From the NCBI RefSeq assembly GCF_004134865.1, contig NZ_SDPO01000003.1:186001-250000 (forward strand): 64,000 bases of DNA. Direction: 5' to 3'. This DNA comes from Agromyces fucosus. Its GTDB lineage: Bacteria > Actinomycetota > Actinomycetes > Actinomycetales > Microbacteriaceae. Each line of letters begins with the position of its first letter. Positions within the stretch are counted from its first letter, which is position 1. Below, one piece after another: positions 24,865 to 34,124 of this stretch. A model generated the notes under the pieces. It saw only the letters and a list, made by a program, of their open reading frames with translations. It searched no databases and was not told where the DNA came from. The position numbers and the translations under genes are program-made.

Positions 24865-25554
24865 TCAACCGGCGGTCTGCCGCCGCACGATCTCGTTGAT
24901 CCAGATCGGCGCGAACGGCGACGTGCAGTTCGGCGGGGTCGGGTAGTCCTTCAGCACCTCGAGCCGCTCGCCGATCTCGAGCGCGCGAGCGCGGTACTCG
25001 GGGTGGTGGATGCCGATGTTCGCGAGGGTCTCGTTCATCGCCCACTGCAGGCGATCGGGCGCCCGTTTCATGTGCGCCTCGATGAGGTCGAGCAGGCCGG
25101 GCAGGTCGAGGCCCTCGGGTGACTTCGCGACCCGAGCGGTGGTCAGCGCCCATCCGGCGCTCGCGACGACCGGGTCGGCGTCGTCGAACCAGGCGACGCG
25201 CAGCTCCTCGACGTGCGGGTTCTTCTTGACGATGTAGTTGACGAGCCAGTCGTGCACCTTGGGCACGCGCGCCTCGCGGAGCATGGCGTCGAGCTCGGCG
25301 GCGTCGTACTGCTTCGGGCGGCTGATCAGGAGCGCCACGAGACGCGCCGGGGTGTCGCCCGTCGCCCAGAGCTCGCGGGCGAGCTCTGGCTGCGTGCCGA
25401 CCCGCTTGGCCACGGCGCGGAGCTTCGACAGGTTCACGCCGTGGTCGTCGCCGTGGCGTTCGTTGACCGCCCGCACCTTCGGGTCTTCGAGGGCGGCGAG
25501 GTCGGCCATCACCTCGCCGACGGTGGCTTCCGGCGCTGCTGTCTTCGTCGTCAC
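24865..25554 (-). CDS. DNA alkylation repair protein, AlkD-like HEAT-repeat family
   Basis: The 229-residue protein is built of helical repeats like AlkD/AlkC glycosylases: NLSKLRAVAKRVGTQPELARELWATGDTPARLVALLI, then EARVPKVHDWLVNYIVKKNPH and a last part with WAMNETLANIGIHHPEYRARALEIGERL. AlkD-type enzymes remove alkylated bases without base flipping. The family is a mix of active and inactive members, so activity is inferred. GTG 25554 has a GGAGGA site; the frame is open 11 codons further. Confidence 0.78.
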   Translation of the reverse strand: MTTKTAAPEATVGEVMADLAALEDPKVRAVNERHGDDHGVNLSKLRAVAKRVGTQPELARELWATGDTPARLVALLISRPKQYDAAELDAMLREARVPKVHDWLVNYIVKKNPHVEELRVAWFDDADPVVASAGWALTTARVAKSPEGLDLPGLLDLIEAHMKRAPDRLQWAMNETLANIGIHHPEYRARALEIGERLEVLKDYPTPPNCTSPFAPIWINEIVRRQTAG

Positions 25555-25621
25555 GACTTCTCCTCCGCTCGCGGTGCGTGCCCGCATCCAACCCTACGTC
25601 GGCCGGTTGCGCGGGCGCCGG

Positions 25622-26146
25622 TCACGCCCCGGCGCGACTCTCGTCGAGCCCGAGCAGGTAGCCGGCGTTGCCGCGCAGCGCCGCCTCGTAGCGCAACACG
25701 TCGGGCGTGCGCACCGTGTCGGCCGCGAAGGCGAGCAGCTCGCCGACGGCCGCGTCGCTGCGTCCGGCGGCGTGCATGCCGAGGGCGTGGAACAGGCGCA
25801 CCGATTCCGAGTCCGGGTACTCCGCGAGGGCTCGGTCGAGCGCGGCGAGCGAGTCGTCCATCCGCCCGAGGATGCGCAGGGTGCTGCCGTACTGCAGGAG
25901 GCACCGGCGCAGCGGGTCTCCCGCCAGGCCCGCGGCCATCGCCTGCTCGTAGTAGCCGAGCGCCGTCTCCTCCTCGCCCGCGGTGTCGTACGAGCCGCCG
26001 ACCTCGTAGAGCACGTAGGGGTCGCCGGGGTGCGCCGCGAGCACGGCGAGGAACTCATCGATCGTCGGCTGCATGTTCGCGCGGTCGCGGCGGTCGAAGA
26101 TCTCGCCCAGTGTCGCTTCGAGCTCGGGGGAGAGGCGTGCGGTCAT
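25622..26146 (-). CDS. Tetratricopeptide-repeat protein
   Basis: The 174-residue protein contains at least three TPR units, recognisable from DPYVLYEVGGSYDTAGEEETALGYYEQAMAAGL, LQYGSTLRILGRMDDSLAALDRALAEYP and VRLFHALGMHAAGRSDAAVGELLAFAA. Such repeats make protein-protein contacts; the partner is unknown. Start ATG 26146 has only a weak GGA; a GTG at 26170 is an alternative eight codons upstream. It follows the acyl-CoA-ligase-like gene closely, so it is probably in the same operon. Confidence 0.82.
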   Translation of the reverse strand: MTARLSPELEATLGEIFDRRDRANMQPTIDEFLAVLAAHPGDPYVLYEVGGSYDTAGEEETALGYYEQAMAAGLAGDPLRRCLLQYGSTLRILGRMDDSLAALDRALAEYPDSESVRLFHALGMHAAGRSDAAVGELLAFAADTVRTPDVLRYEAALRGNAGYLLGLDESRAGA

Positions 26147-26173
26147 CGTTCCATCATCGCGGTCGCCCACCGC

Positions 26174-27769
26174 TCAGGCGGTCGCCGCCTGCTCGCGCGC
26201 CCGCAGGTCCTTGCGCAGGATCTTGCCGGCGCTCGACTTCGGGATCACCTCGATGAACTCGACGACGCGCACCTTCTCGTGCGGGGCGACGTGGGCTGCG
26301 ACGTGCGCCATGACCGCATCGGCGTCGAGCTCGGCGCCGGGCTGCAGCACGACGAACGCCTTCGGCACCTCCTGGCCGTCGGCGTCGAGCACGCCGATGA
26401 CCGCGGCGTCGGCGATCGACGGGTGGCCGAGCAGCACGGCCTCGAGCACGGCCGGCGCGACCTGGTAGCCCTTGTACTTGATGAGCTCCTTCAGGCGGTC
26501 GACGATGCGGTAGACGCCGTCGGCGGTCACCGTGGCGATGTCGCCCGTGTGCAGCCAGCCCTCGTCGTCGAGCATCGCGGCGGTCGCCTCGGCGTTGCCG
26601 AGGTAGCCCTGCATCACCTGCGGACCGCGGATCAGCAGTTCGCCGGGCTCGCTCGCCGTACCGTCGCCCGGCACCTCGACGTCGACGCCCGTCTCGACAT
26701 CGACGAGGCGGGCCTCGGTGTTCGGCACGAGGAACCCGATGGAGGAGCGGTCGAGGTCGTCGCGGTCGGTGGGGATCACGTGCGTGACCGGACTCGTCTC
26801 GGTCATGCCGTAGCCCTGCGCGACGGTGCAGCCGATGCGGGAGGCGACGAGTTCGGCGAGCGCGCCGTCGAGCGGCGCCGCTCCGGAGAAGACGACCCGC
26901 ACGCTCGAGAGGTCGTACTGGTCGACGAGCGGATGCTTCGCGAGCGCCACCGCGATCGGCGGCGCGATGAACACCCAGCTCGCCCGGTGCTCGCTGATGA
27001 TGCGGAGGAACTCGACGAGGTCGAACCTCGGCATCGTCACGAGTGCGGCCCTGAGCTTCAGGGCGTAGTTCAAGAGCGCCGTCATGCCGTAGATGTGGAA
27101 GAACGGCAGCACGGCGAGCACACGGTCGTCGGGCACGAGGCCGATGGAGCCGCGCGCCTGCTCGACGTTCGCGACGAGGTTCGCGTGCGTGAGCATGACG
27201 CCCTTCGGCCGTCCGGTGGTGCCCGAGGAGTAGGGGAGCACGGCGAGGTGCGTCGCCGGGTCGAACGCGACCTCGGGCGCGGCGTGACCCTCACCGAGCA
27301 GGTCGCGGAGCGACGGGTGCCCCTCGGCCCCGTCGAGCACGACGAGGTGGTCGTCCGCGATGCCGAGGCGTGCCGCCGCGGCCTTCGCCCCCGGGAGGAG
27401 CGGCGACACCGTGAAGAACCAGGTGGCACCGGCATCCGTCAACTGATTGCCGATCTCGTCGGGCGTGTAGAGCGAGTTGACTGTCGTCGCCGTCGCGCCC
27501 GAGCGCAGGATGCCGTGGAACACGGTGGCGAACGCGGGCACGTTCGGGCAGAGCAGCGCGACCACGTCGCCGACGCCGACGCCACGGGCGGCGAGCGCCC
27601 CGGCGAGGAGCCCGATCTGGCCGACGAGCTGCCGGTAGCTGGTCTCGGCGCCGTTCGTGCCGTCGACGAGCGCCACCCGATCGAGCTCGGCCTCGGTGAG
27701 ATCCCCGAAGAGGTATTCGTAGATCGACGTGTCGGGAACCGTGAGGTCTGGGTACGTGCTCCTGGCCAT
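26174..27769 (-). CDS. AMP-dependent synthetase/ligase, 4-coumarate-CoA ligase-like
   Basis: The 531-residue adenylating enzyme carries the AMP-binding P-loop [12 protein letters not shown], the A5-type motif [10 protein letters not shown], the motif GWLHTGD, the hinge [17 protein letters not shown] and the catalytic Lys near the end in [12 protein letters not shown]. This set fits the plant-type 4-coumarate/long-chain acyl-CoA ligases, which link a carboxylic acid to CoA. ATG 27769 has an AAGGAG site; the frame extends 14 codons further. It diverges from furA with 119 bases between. The acid used is not known. Confidence 0.9.
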   Translation of the reverse strand: MARSTYPDLTVPDTSIYEYLFGDLTEAELDRVALVDGTNGAETSYRQLVGQIGLLAGALAARGVGVGDVVALLCPNVPAFATVFHGILRSGATATTVNSLYTPDEIGNQLTDAGATWFFTVSPLLPGAKAAAARLGIADDHLVVLDGAEGHPSLRDLLGEGHAAPEVAFDPATHLAVLPYSSGTTGRPKGVMLTHANLVANVEQARGSIGLVPDDRVLAVLPFFHIYGMTALLNYALKLRAALVTMPRFDLVEFLRIISEHRASWVFIAPPIAVALAKHPLVDQYDLSSVRVVFSGAAPLDGALAELVASRIGCTVAQGYGMTETSPVTHVIPTDRDDLDRSSIGFLVPNTEARLVDVETGVDVEVPGDGTASEPGELLIRGPQVMQGYLGNAEATAAMLDDEGWLHTGDIATVTADGVYRIVDRLKELIKYKGYQVAPAVLEAVLLGHPSIADAAVIGVLDADGQEVPKAFVVLQPGAELDADAVMAHVAAHVAPHEKVRVVEFIEVIPKSSAGKILRKDLRAREQAATA

Positions 27770-27848
27770 GCTGCGATCTCCTTCGATCTGCGGGTGGAAG
27801 CCATCATGCACGTATCCGTGTGGTCGGGGAAGAGCTGATGACTGCTCG

Positions 27849-27882
27849 GTTGTTTTGACAAAATCAAGACAACTGCTACGTT
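27849..27882 (+). promoter_or_regulatory. furA promoter with overlapping palindrome (likely autoregulatory operator)
   Basis: TTGACA (27855-27860) and TACGTT (27877-27882) have a 16-base spacer. An inverted repeat GTTGTTTTG (27849-27857), spacer ACAAAAT, CAAGACAAC (27865-27873) with one mismatch covers the -35 and spacer. The ATG of furA is only six bases after the -10 box, so the mRNA is probably leaderless. Confidence 0.75.
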
Positions 27883-27888
27883 CGAGAC

Positions 27889-28338
27889 ATGAGCCCGAAC
27901 GCCACCGACGAACGCGAGCAGGCCGCCGCCCTGCTTCGCGGCGCCGGGCTCAAGGTCACCGAGTCACGTCTCGCGGTCTTCGACGTGTTCGGGCCGGGCG
28001 AGCACCTCGATGCCGACGACGTGTTCACGCGCGTCGCCGCGACCCTGCCGACGACGTCGCGGCAGGCGGTCTACGGCGTGCTCGGCGCGCTCGCCGACGC
28101 CGGGCTGCTGCGCAAGATCGAGCCGGCCGGGTCGCCGGCGCTGTACGAGACCCGCGTCGGCGACAACCACCATCACCTCGTCTGCACGGGGTGCAGCACG
28201 GTCTTCGACGTCGGCTGCGTCGTCGGCGAGGCCGCCTGCCTCACCCCGAGCGAGTCGCACGGCTTCCGCATCGCCACCGCAGAGGTCACCTTCTGGGGGC
28301 TCTGCCCCGACTGCGCCGCGAGCGGCGAGCCGAGCTGA
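27889..28338 (+). CDS. furA: Fur-family regulator FurA, upstream of catalase
   Basis: The 149-residue repressor has the winged helix [23 protein letters not shown] and the recognition part [21 protein letters not shown], then the metal-binding [11 protein letters not shown] and a second cysteine pair in WGLCPDCAA, which give the structural zinc site. A Fur protein placed directly before a catalase gene in Actinobacteria is normally a peroxide sensor (FurA/CatR) that represses itself and the catalase. An overlapping palindrome covers the promoter. The mRNA appears leaderless, as reported for mycobacterial furA. Confidence 0.9.
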   Translation: MSPNATDEREQAAALLRGAGLKVTESRLAVFDVFGPGEHLDADDVFTRVAATLPTTSRQAVYGVLGALADAGLLRKIEPAGSPALYETRVGDNHHHLVCTGCSTVFDVGCVVGEAACLTPSESHGFRIATAEVTFWGLCPDCAASGEPS

Positions 28339-28388
28339 GGCGACGTCGGCACCGCCGGCGCTCCGCACCCGCATCCACCATCCATCCC

Positions 28389-28423
28389 GCGCCGGGTCGA
28401 TCCGGCGCGCCCCGAGACTCGGG
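28389..28423 (+). other. Hairpins between furA and katA
   Basis: GCGCCGG (28389-28395) pairs with CCGGCGC (28402-28408); directly after it CCCG and CGGG (28411-28423) pair around AGACT. The 161-base gap has no clear second promoter before katA. The hairpins could limit read-through or protect a processed katA end. Confidence 0.45.
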
Positions 28424-28499
28424 CGCTTCCCTACCTGCGCCCCGTCGACCCCGGTCGGCGACCCCAGAGAAACACACGAAGAAACAGAGAGAAGGACGC

Positions 28500-29987
28500 A
28501 TGTCGGAACGCACGACCACGCCCACCACGACGCAGACCGGAACCCCGGTCGCCAGCGACACCCACTCCCTCACGATCGGCGCCGACGGCGCGACGGTGCT
28601 GCACGACCGCTACCTGGTCGAGAAGCTCGCCCAGTTCAACCGCGAGCGCATCCCGGAGCGCATCGTGCACGCGAAGGGCGGCGGCGCGTTCGGCCGCTTC
28701 GAGGTGACCGCGGATGTCTCGGCGTACACGCGCGCCGCAGCGTTCCAGCCCGGATCGACCGTCGAGACGCTGCTGCGTTTCTCGAGCGTCGCCGGCGAGC
28801 AGGGTTCGCCCGACACCTGGCGTGACGTGCGCGGCTTCTCGGTGAAGTTCTACACGACCGAGGGCAACTACGACATCGTCGGCAACAACACGCCCGTGTT
28901 CTTCATCCGCGACGCGATCAAGTTCCCCGACTTCATCCACTCGCAGAAGCGCCTGCCCGGATCGGGCCTTCGCGACGCCGACATGCAGTGGGACTTCTGG
29001 ACCCTCTCGCCCGAGTCGGCCCACCAGGTCACCTACCTCATGGGCGACCGCGGCCTGCCGAAGTCGTGGCGCGAGATGCACGGCTTCGGTTCGCACACCT
29101 ACCAGTGGATCAACGCCGAGGGCGAGAAGTTCTGGGTGAAGTACCACTTCCGCTCGCAGCAGGGCGACCTGCACCTCGACGCCGAGAGCGCCGAGGCGAT
29201 CGCCGGCGCCGACGCCGACTACTACCGCCGCGACCTCCACGAGGCCATCGAGGCGGGCAACCACCCCAAGTGGGACCTGCACGTGCAGGTCATGTCGTAC
29301 GACGACGCGAAGACGTACCGTTTCAACCCGTTCGACCTCACGAAGGTGTGGCCGCACGCGGACTATCCGCTGATCCCGGTGGGCACGCTCACGCTCGACC
29401 GCAACCCGCAGAACTTCTTCGCCGAGATCGAGCAGGCGGCGTTCTCGCCCGCGAACACGGTGCCCGGCATCGCGATCAGCCCCGACAAGATGCTCATGGC
29501 CCGCGTGTTCAGCTACCCCGACGCGCAGCGCTACCGCGTCGGCACGAACTACAACCAGATCCCGGTGAACGCGCCGCACGCGGCATCCGTCGCCAACTAC
29601 TCGCAGGACGGCGCCCAGCGTCACGGATTCAACGCGCCGAGCACGCCGGTCTACGCGCCGAACTCGTTCGGCGGCCCCGTGGCGTCGCCCGAGGCTGCGG
29701 CCGAGGGCGGCTGGGAGAGCGACGGCGAGCTCGTGCGCGCCGCCTACACGCTGCGCACCGACGACAGCGACTTCGGCCAGGCGGGCACGCTCTACCGCGA
29801 CGTCTATTCGGCCGAGGCGAAGCTGCGACTGCAGGCGACGCTCGCCGGCCAGGCCGCGTCGATCACGATCGACGAGATCCGCGAGCGCTTCTTCCAGTAC
29901 TGGACGAACGTCGACGCCGACCTCGGAGCGGTGCTCCGCGAGACGCACGCGACGGCCGCCGCCGCCGCGGACGGTGCTGCCGCGTAG
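28500..29987 (+). CDS. katA: Monofunctional heme catalase
   Basis: The 495-residue catalase is of the small-subunit type. It shows the distal His in [12 protein letters not shown], the Asn region [20 protein letters not shown], and the proximal heme ligand Tyr in [23 protein letters not shown]. It breaks hydrogen peroxide to water and oxygen in the cytoplasm. ATG 28500 follows GAAGGA. It lies downstream of furA in the same direction and ends at a strong terminator-like hairpin. The C-terminal Ala-rich tail is unremarkable. Confidence 0.95.
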   Translation: MSERTTTPTTTQTGTPVASDTHSLTIGADGATVLHDRYLVEKLAQFNRERIPERIVHAKGGGAFGRFEVTADVSAYTRAAAFQPGSTVETLLRFSSVAGEQGSPDTWRDVRGFSVKFYTTEGNYDIVGNNTPVFFIRDAIKFPDFIHSQKRLPGSGLRDADMQWDFWTLSPESAHQVTYLMGDRGLPKSWREMHGFGSHTYQWINAEGEKFWVKYHFRSQQGDLHLDAESAEAIAGADADYYRRDLHEAIEAGNHPKWDLHVQVMSYDDAKTYRFNPFDLTKVWPHADYPLIPVGTLTLDRNPQNFFAEIEQAAFSPANTVPGIAISPDKMLMARVFSYPDAQRYRVGTNYNQIPVNAPHAASVANYSQDGAQRHGFNAPSTPVYAPNSFGGPVASPEAAAEGGWESDGELVRAAYTLRTDDSDFGQAGTLYRDVYSAEAKLRLQATLAGQAASITIDEIRERFFQYWTNVDADLGAVLRETHATAAAAADGAAA

Positions 29988-30000
29988 TCGAGCGTTCCTG

Positions 30001-30034
30001 ACGGGCCCGGATGCCGCGCGGCATCCGGGCCCGT
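30001..30034. terminator. Perfect 15-base stem after katA
   Basis: ACGGGCCCGGATGCC (30001-30015), loop GCGC, then its exact complement (30020-30034). No T run follows. Position 13 bases after the katA stop suggests a factor-dependent or U-less terminator, as is usual in high-GC Actinobacteria. Confidence 0.8.
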
Positions 30035-30066
30035 TCGCGTGCGCGCCGGCTCATCCTCGTGCCGCC

Positions 30067-30135
30067 GCACCACCAGCGCCCCCCACCAGCACCCCGCGAG
30101 CACCGCCCACCAGCACCACCAGCACCCCCCCAGCA
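30067..30135. repeat. CACCAG/CAGCACC low-complexity tract
   Basis: The stretch is made of CACCAGCACC-like units mixed with runs of C up to seven long. On the minus strand it would read as an odd peptide rich in Trp and Cys; on the plus strand Pro/Ser/Thr. No start with a ribosome binding site is present, so I treat it as noncoding. Confidence 0.6.
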
Positions 30136-30146
30136 CATCCATCAGC

Positions 30147-30208
30147 ATCGAGATGACACGTGTTGTCGGTATGCGGTGATGAGAAGCGACGAGAAGCGTC
30201 ATCTCGAT
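30147..30208. terminator. Long-loop inverted repeat at the end of glpD
   Basis: ATCGAGATGAC (30147-30157) and GTCATCTCGAT (30198-30208) pair perfectly over 11 bases with a 40-base loop. The right arm includes the last two sense codons and the stop of glpD. A related CGAGATGACGCG is found at 48547-48558 beside another hairpin. Confidence 0.5.
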
Positions 30209-31836
30209 TGCTGCGCGAGTGCCTCGTCGACGATCTCGGCGACCGCGGCGTGCGCCAGCTGGCGGTCGGCCGCGACGAGTCCGATGCGGGTGCGCCGATC
30301 GAGCACGTCGTCGGCGTCGAGCGCGCCCTCAGCGAGTACTGCGAACTCGATCTCGGCTCGCGTGACGTCGAGGCCCGGCGCGATGAGCTCGGCCGGGTCG
30401 GCGCAACGGGCGACGTCGAGCACAGCGGATGCCTCGGCGCCGAAGCGTGCCGCGAGCGAGACGGGCAGCTCGGTGCGGGCGACCGCGGCGGGGCGTGAAC
30501 CATCGACCGGCACCGCCGAGCCGAGCGCTCCCACCAGGCCGAGCGATGCCGTGCGGCAACCGGGGTCCGCGAGCCCCGCATGCCGGCATGCGAGGTCGAC
30601 GGCGTCGCGGGCCATCGCCCGATACGTCGTGAGCTTGCCGCCGAGCACGTTGAGGAGCCCGGCATCGGAGACGGCGACGTGATGCCGTCGCGAGATGTCG
30701 GCGGTCGAGCCGTCGCCGCCCGTGTCGATGAGCGGGCGGAGCCCGGCGAAGGCGCCGAGCACGTCGTCACGGCCGAGCGAGCGCTCGAGGGCCGTCGAGA
30801 CGGTGCGCAGCAGGAAGTCGATCTCGGAGTCCTGGGGAACCGGCACGTCGGGCACCGGCCCAGGGGCGTCCTCGTCGGTGAGGCCGACGACCACGCGGCC
30901 GAGCTGCTGCGGCAGCGCGAAGACGAAGCGGCTGATCGACCCCGGGTGCGGCACCGTGAGGGCGGCCGTCGGGTGCCCGAGCGCCGCGGCGTCGAGCACG
31001 AGGTGGGTGCCTCGACTCGGGCGCATGCGGATGCCGGGGTCGAGTTCGCCCGCCCACACGCCCGCGGCGTTCACGACGACCCGGGCGTGCACGCGCACCG
31101 AGCCGCCGCCGGTCGCGTCGTCGAGGGTCGCGCCGTCGGCATCCGCGTTCGAGACGCGCATCCGGGTGAGCACGGTCGCCCCGTACGCGGCGGCCGTGCG
31201 CGCGAGGGCGACGACGAGCCGGGCGTCGTCGACGAGTTGGCCGTCGTGCGAGAGCACCCCGCCCTTGAGGCCGTCGCGGCGGAGGGCCGGCGCGAGCCGC
31301 AGCGCCTCGTCGCGACCGATGCGGCGCGGATGCGCGAGCACATCGCCCGGGGTGCGGGCGAGCATGCGCAGCCCGTCGCCCATGCCCATGCCGAGGCTGC
31401 CGAACACGCGCTGCTTCGCCGAGACGGCGGGCACGAACGGCAGCAGCTGGGGGAGGCTCCGCACGAGGTGCGGTGCCACCCGGGTCATGAGCAGGTGCCG
31501 CTCCACGGCGCTCTCGCGCGCGACCGCGATGTCGCCGGTGGCGAGATAGCGCAGTCCGCCGTGCACGAGCTTCGAGCTCCAGCGGCTGGTGCCGAAGGCG
31601 AGGTCGTGCGCCTCGGCGAGGACGACCGAGAGCCCGCGGCTCGCGGCGTCGAGCGCGACGCCCGCGCCGGTGACGCCGCCGCCGATGACGAGCAGGTCGA
31701 CCGGCTCGGTGCGGGCGGCGAGCGCGTCGAGCTCACGCGAGCGGCGGCCGGCGTTCAGCGCAGGGGAGTGCGCAGCGACGCCCGAGCCGGTGCCGGCGGG
31801 GATCAGGGACGGAGGTGTCCGTCGAGTGCGTGCCAA
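30199..31836 (-). CDS. glpD: Glycerol-3-phosphate dehydrogenase, FAD-dependent
   Basis: The 545-residue flavoenzyme begins its FAD domain with LLVIGGGVTGAGVALDAASRG and has the family signature FGTSRWSSKLVHGGLRYL, then GGVLSHDGQLVDDARLV and RPLID in the substrate region, followed by NVLGGKLTTYRAMA near the C-terminal domain. It oxidises sn-glycerol 3-phosphate to dihydroxyacetone phosphate at the membrane. No ATG or GTG lies near the conserved start. A TTG at 31836 with GGAG nine bases upstream is my choice and overlaps the tetR end by 34 bases. The N-terminal 25 residues are therefore uncertain. Confidence 0.88.
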   Translation of the reverse strand: MARTRRTPPSLIPAGTGSGVAAHSPALNAGRRSRELDALAARTEPVDLLVIGGGVTGAGVALDAASRGLSVVLAEAHDLAFGTSRWSSKLVHGGLRYLATGDIAVARESAVERHLLMTRVAPHLVRSLPQLLPFVPAVSAKQRVFGSLGMGMGDGLRMLARTPGDVLAHPRRIGRDEALRLAPALRRDGLKGGVLSHDGQLVDDARLVVALARTAAAYGATVLTRMRVSNADADGATLDDATGGGSVRVHARVVVNAAGVWAGELDPGIRMRPSRGTHLVLDAAALGHPTAALTVPHPGSISRFVFALPQQLGRVVVGLTDEDAPGPVPDVPVPQDSEIDFLLRTVSTALERSLGRDDVLGAFAGLRPLIDTGGDGSTADISRRHHVAVSDAGLLNVLGGKLTTYRAMARDAVDLACRHAGLADPGCRTASLGLVGALGSAVPVDGSRPAAVARTELPVSLAARFGAEASAVLDVARCADPAELIAPGLDVTRAEIEFAVLAEGALDADDVLDRRTRIGLVAADRQLAHAAVAEIVDEALAQQSR

Positions 31837-32399
31837 AGTTCGCTGCTCCAATGCGGCTCGTCGATGAGGGCGGAGACGGTGTTGTGCGAGAGGATCGCCG
31901 ACTGGGCGATGAGCAGGAGCATGACCGCGAGGTCGCTCGGCGTGCCGGCTCGCACCGAACCGCCCCGCTGGGCGAGTTCGATCGCCGTGGCGAGCCACTG
32001 CAGGATGACGCGCTGGCTCTGGCCGATGCGCTGCAGCGTGTACCGGGTGAAGACCTCGGGTTCCCGGTCGAGCAGGCGGCCGTAGAGCGGATCGGTGCGG
32101 AACAGCTCCGAGAAGCGCATCACGTCGCGCACGAGGTCGGCCCGCGACTGCGCGGGTTCGGGGAACTGCTCGATGAGCGAGACGGTGGCGCGCAGCAGGG
32201 CCGCGCGCACGATCTCGTCGGCGCTCGCCCAGCGGCGATACACGGTGGGGCGGCTGACCCCGGCGTTGCGGGCGACCTCGGCGACGGTGACCCCGCCTGA
32301 CCCGCGCACGGCGATGAGCTCGACGGCGGCGTCGAGCATGCGCATCTCGGCCTCGTCCCAGACGGGCCGGTCGAGCTGGAGAGCTTGACGATCTTCCAT
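31803..32399 (-). CDS. TetR family regulator
   Basis: The 198-residue protein has an N-terminal helix-turn-helix (VTVAEVARNAGVSRPTVYRRWASADEIV) and a C-terminal ligand-binding part without further family motifs. It precedes glpD in the same operon and diverges from the alkyl-DHAP-synthase-like gene with only about 20 bases to its open frame start. A GTGTCACAC motif at 32403-32411 lies between them and could be part of its operator. It probably controls both sides, which is inferred from position. Confidence 0.85.
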   Translation of the reverse strand: MEDRQALQLDRPVWDEAEMRMLDAAVELIAVRGSGGVTVAEVARNAGVSRPTVYRRWASADEIVRAALLRATVSLIEQFPEPAQSRADLVRDVMRFSELFRTDPLYGRLLDREPEVFTRYTLQRIGQSQRVILQWLATAIELAQRGGSVRAGTPSDLAVMLLLIAQSAILSHNTVSALIDEPHWSSELWHALDGHLRP

Positions 32400-32419
32400 G
32401 ATGTGTCACACTGTAACGC

Positions 32420-34123
32420 ATGGTCGACGGAGACGCCTCACATACTGCCGCAAGCGCCGGCGACGAGACATCCACCCCGATGCGGTGGAATGAACGCCGT
32501 GTCGACACTGGGGGACCCGGCGAGGTCGCCACCCCGATGCGGTGGAATGGCTGGGGCGACCCGGCGAAGGCGAAGGAGCTGCCGCTCGCGGTGCGGGCGC
32601 TGCTGCCGGTGATGCTCGGACGCGTTGCGAAGCCCGACGCCGCCGTGGCGCTCGACGAGGTCGAGCTCGCACCTTCGGCACTCGCCGACGCCGACCGGGC
32701 CGCGCTCGCCGCCATCGTCGGCGACGCGCACGTCGCGAGCGACGACGACGCACGCATCCGTCACTCCGGCGGGCGCTCGACGCCGGATCTCCTCCGTCGT
32801 CGCGCGCATCGACAGGCCGCTCCCGACGCGGTCGTCTCTCCGGCCGACCACGCCGAGGTCGTCGAGGTGCTGCGCCTCGCCGGTGCCCGCGGCATCGCGG
32901 TCGTGCCGTTCGGCGGCGGCACGAGCGTCGTCGGCGGGCTCGACCCCGAGCGCGGTGCGCACCACGCCGTGATCGCGCTCGAGTTGCGCCGGCTCACGGG
33001 CCTCGCCTCCCTCGACGAGACGAGCGGCGAGGCCGTGCTGCAGGCCGGCACCACCGGCCCGGAGGCCGAACGACTGCTCGGCGCGCACGGCTTCGAACTC
33101 GGGCACTTCCCCCAGAGCTTCCGCTACGCGACGATCGGCGGGTTCGCCGCCGCGCGCTCCTCGGGGCAGAACTCCGCGGGAAACGGCCGTTTCGATGCGA
33201 TGGTCACGGGCCTCCGCGTCGCGACCCCGACCGGCGAGCTCGACCTCGGTCGGGCGCCCGGATCGGCCGCCGGGCCCGATCTGCTGCGCCTCTTCCTCGG
33301 CTCGGAGGGGGCGTTCGGCGTCATCACCGAGGTGCGGGTGCGCGTGCACCCCGTGCCCGAGACGCGGCTGGCCGAAGCCTGGACCTTCCCCGACTTCGCG
33401 GCGGGCGCCGGCGCGCTGCGCCGAGTCGCCCAGCTCGGCACGGGCCCCACCGTCATCCGCCTCTCCGACGAGGCGGAGACCGGCGTCTCGCTCGCGCAGG
33501 TCGGGCGCATCGGCAAGGCGCTCGCGAAGGGTGCCAGTGCGATCACGATCTTCGAGGGCGACGCCGAGCTCGCGGCTGAGCGGCAGGCCCGCACGGCGCA
33601 GGTGCTGCGCGAGGCGGGCGGCGTCTCGGCCGGGCCGGCGGCGGCCGAGGAGTGGGTGCACGGCCGATTCAACGCGCCGTACCTGCGCGACGCCCTGCTC
33701 GACCACGGCGTCTTCTGCGAAACCCTCGAGACCGCGACCACGTGGTCGAACCTCGAACGGCTGAAGCGCGACGTGACCGCCGCGATCACCGTCGGCTTCG
33801 CGGAGCAGCGTGCCAAGTCGCTCGTGCTCTGCCACGTGTCGCACGTCTACCCGACCGGCGCCGCGCTCTACTTCACGATCCTCGCGGGGGTGAAGGGCGA
33901 CCAACTCGAGGCGTGGGAGCCGGTGAAGGCCGCGGTCAACGACGCGATCATGGCCGGCGGCGGCACCATCAGCCATCACCACGGCGTCGGCCGCGACCAC
34001 GCCCCATGGCTCGAGCGCGAGATCGGGCCCGTCGGGTTGAGGATTCTCCGCGCCGTGAAGGACGAACTCGACCCCGCCTGCGTCATGAACCCCGGCGCGC
34101 TGCTCGAGCACGGGAGCAACTGA
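32420..34123 (+). CDS. Alkyldihydroxyacetonephosphate synthase-like FAD enzyme
   Basis: The 567-residue flavoprotein has a VAO-type FAD domain (VVPFGGGTSVVGGLD, FELGHFPQSFRYATIGGFAA) and, near the end, the triple His 519-521 in ISHHHGVG, with Tyr in ALYFTI before it. In alkyl-DHAP synthase these His and Tyr residues act in the exchange of an acyl for an alkyl chain, the key step to ether lipids. The start is uncertain: the open frame begins at ATG 32420, but a duplicated segment puts two further in-frame ATGs at 32480 and 32537. The family typically begins with the motif at 32537 (MRWNGWGDP). The gene leads an operon with a lipid-kinase-like gene and a GMC oxidase. Confidence 0.83.
   Translation: MVDGDASHTAASAGDETSTPMRWNERRVDTGGPGEVATPMRWNGWGDPAKAKELPLAVRALLPVMLGRVAKPDAAVALDEVELAPSALADADRAALAAIVGDAHVASDDDARIRHSGGRSTPDLLRRRAHRQAAPDAVVSPADHAEVVEVLRLAGARGIAVVPFGGGTSVVGGLDPERGAHHAVIALELRRLTGLASLDETSGEAVLQAGTTGPEAERLLGAHGFELGHFPQSFRYATIGGFAAARSSGQNSAGNGRFDAMVTGLRVATPTGELDLGRAPGSAAGPDLLRLFLGSEGAFGVITEVRVRVHPVPETRLAEAWTFPDFAAGAGALRRVAQLGTGPTVIRLSDEAETGVSLAQVGRIGKALAKGASAITIFEGDAELAAERQARTAQVLREAGGVSAGPAAAEEWVHGRFNAPYLRDALLDHGVFCETLETATTWSNLERLKRDVTAAITVGFAEQRAKSLVLCHVSHVYPTGAALYFTILAGVKGDQLEAWEPVKAAVNDAIMAGGGTISHHHGVGRDHAPWLEREIGPVGLRILRAVKDELDPACVMNPGALLEHGSN
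32472..32549 (+). repeat. In-frame direct repeat at the 5' end of the alkyl-DHAP-synthase-like gene
   Basis: A 21-base segment starting CCACCCCGATGCGG occurs at 32472-32492 and again, identical, at 32529-32549. The 57-base (19-codon) offset keeps the frame, so TPMRWN is encoded twice. Each copy contains an ATG. The bases after each copy also share GACCCGGCGA, as expected for a decayed tandem duplication. Confidence 0.85.
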
Positions 34124-34124
34124 C

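Noticed and set aside
29863..30202. Trp/Cys-rich peptide encoded by the CACCAG tract on the minus strand
   Set aside because: No ribosome binding site, extreme low complexity, and it covers the katA terminator and the glpD end.
30199..32757. Single 852-codon frame through glpD and opposite the tetR/flavoenzyme starts
   Set aside because: Only the part from about 31836 to 30199 has GlpD homology. The rest lies over the tetR gene in another frame and has no motifs.
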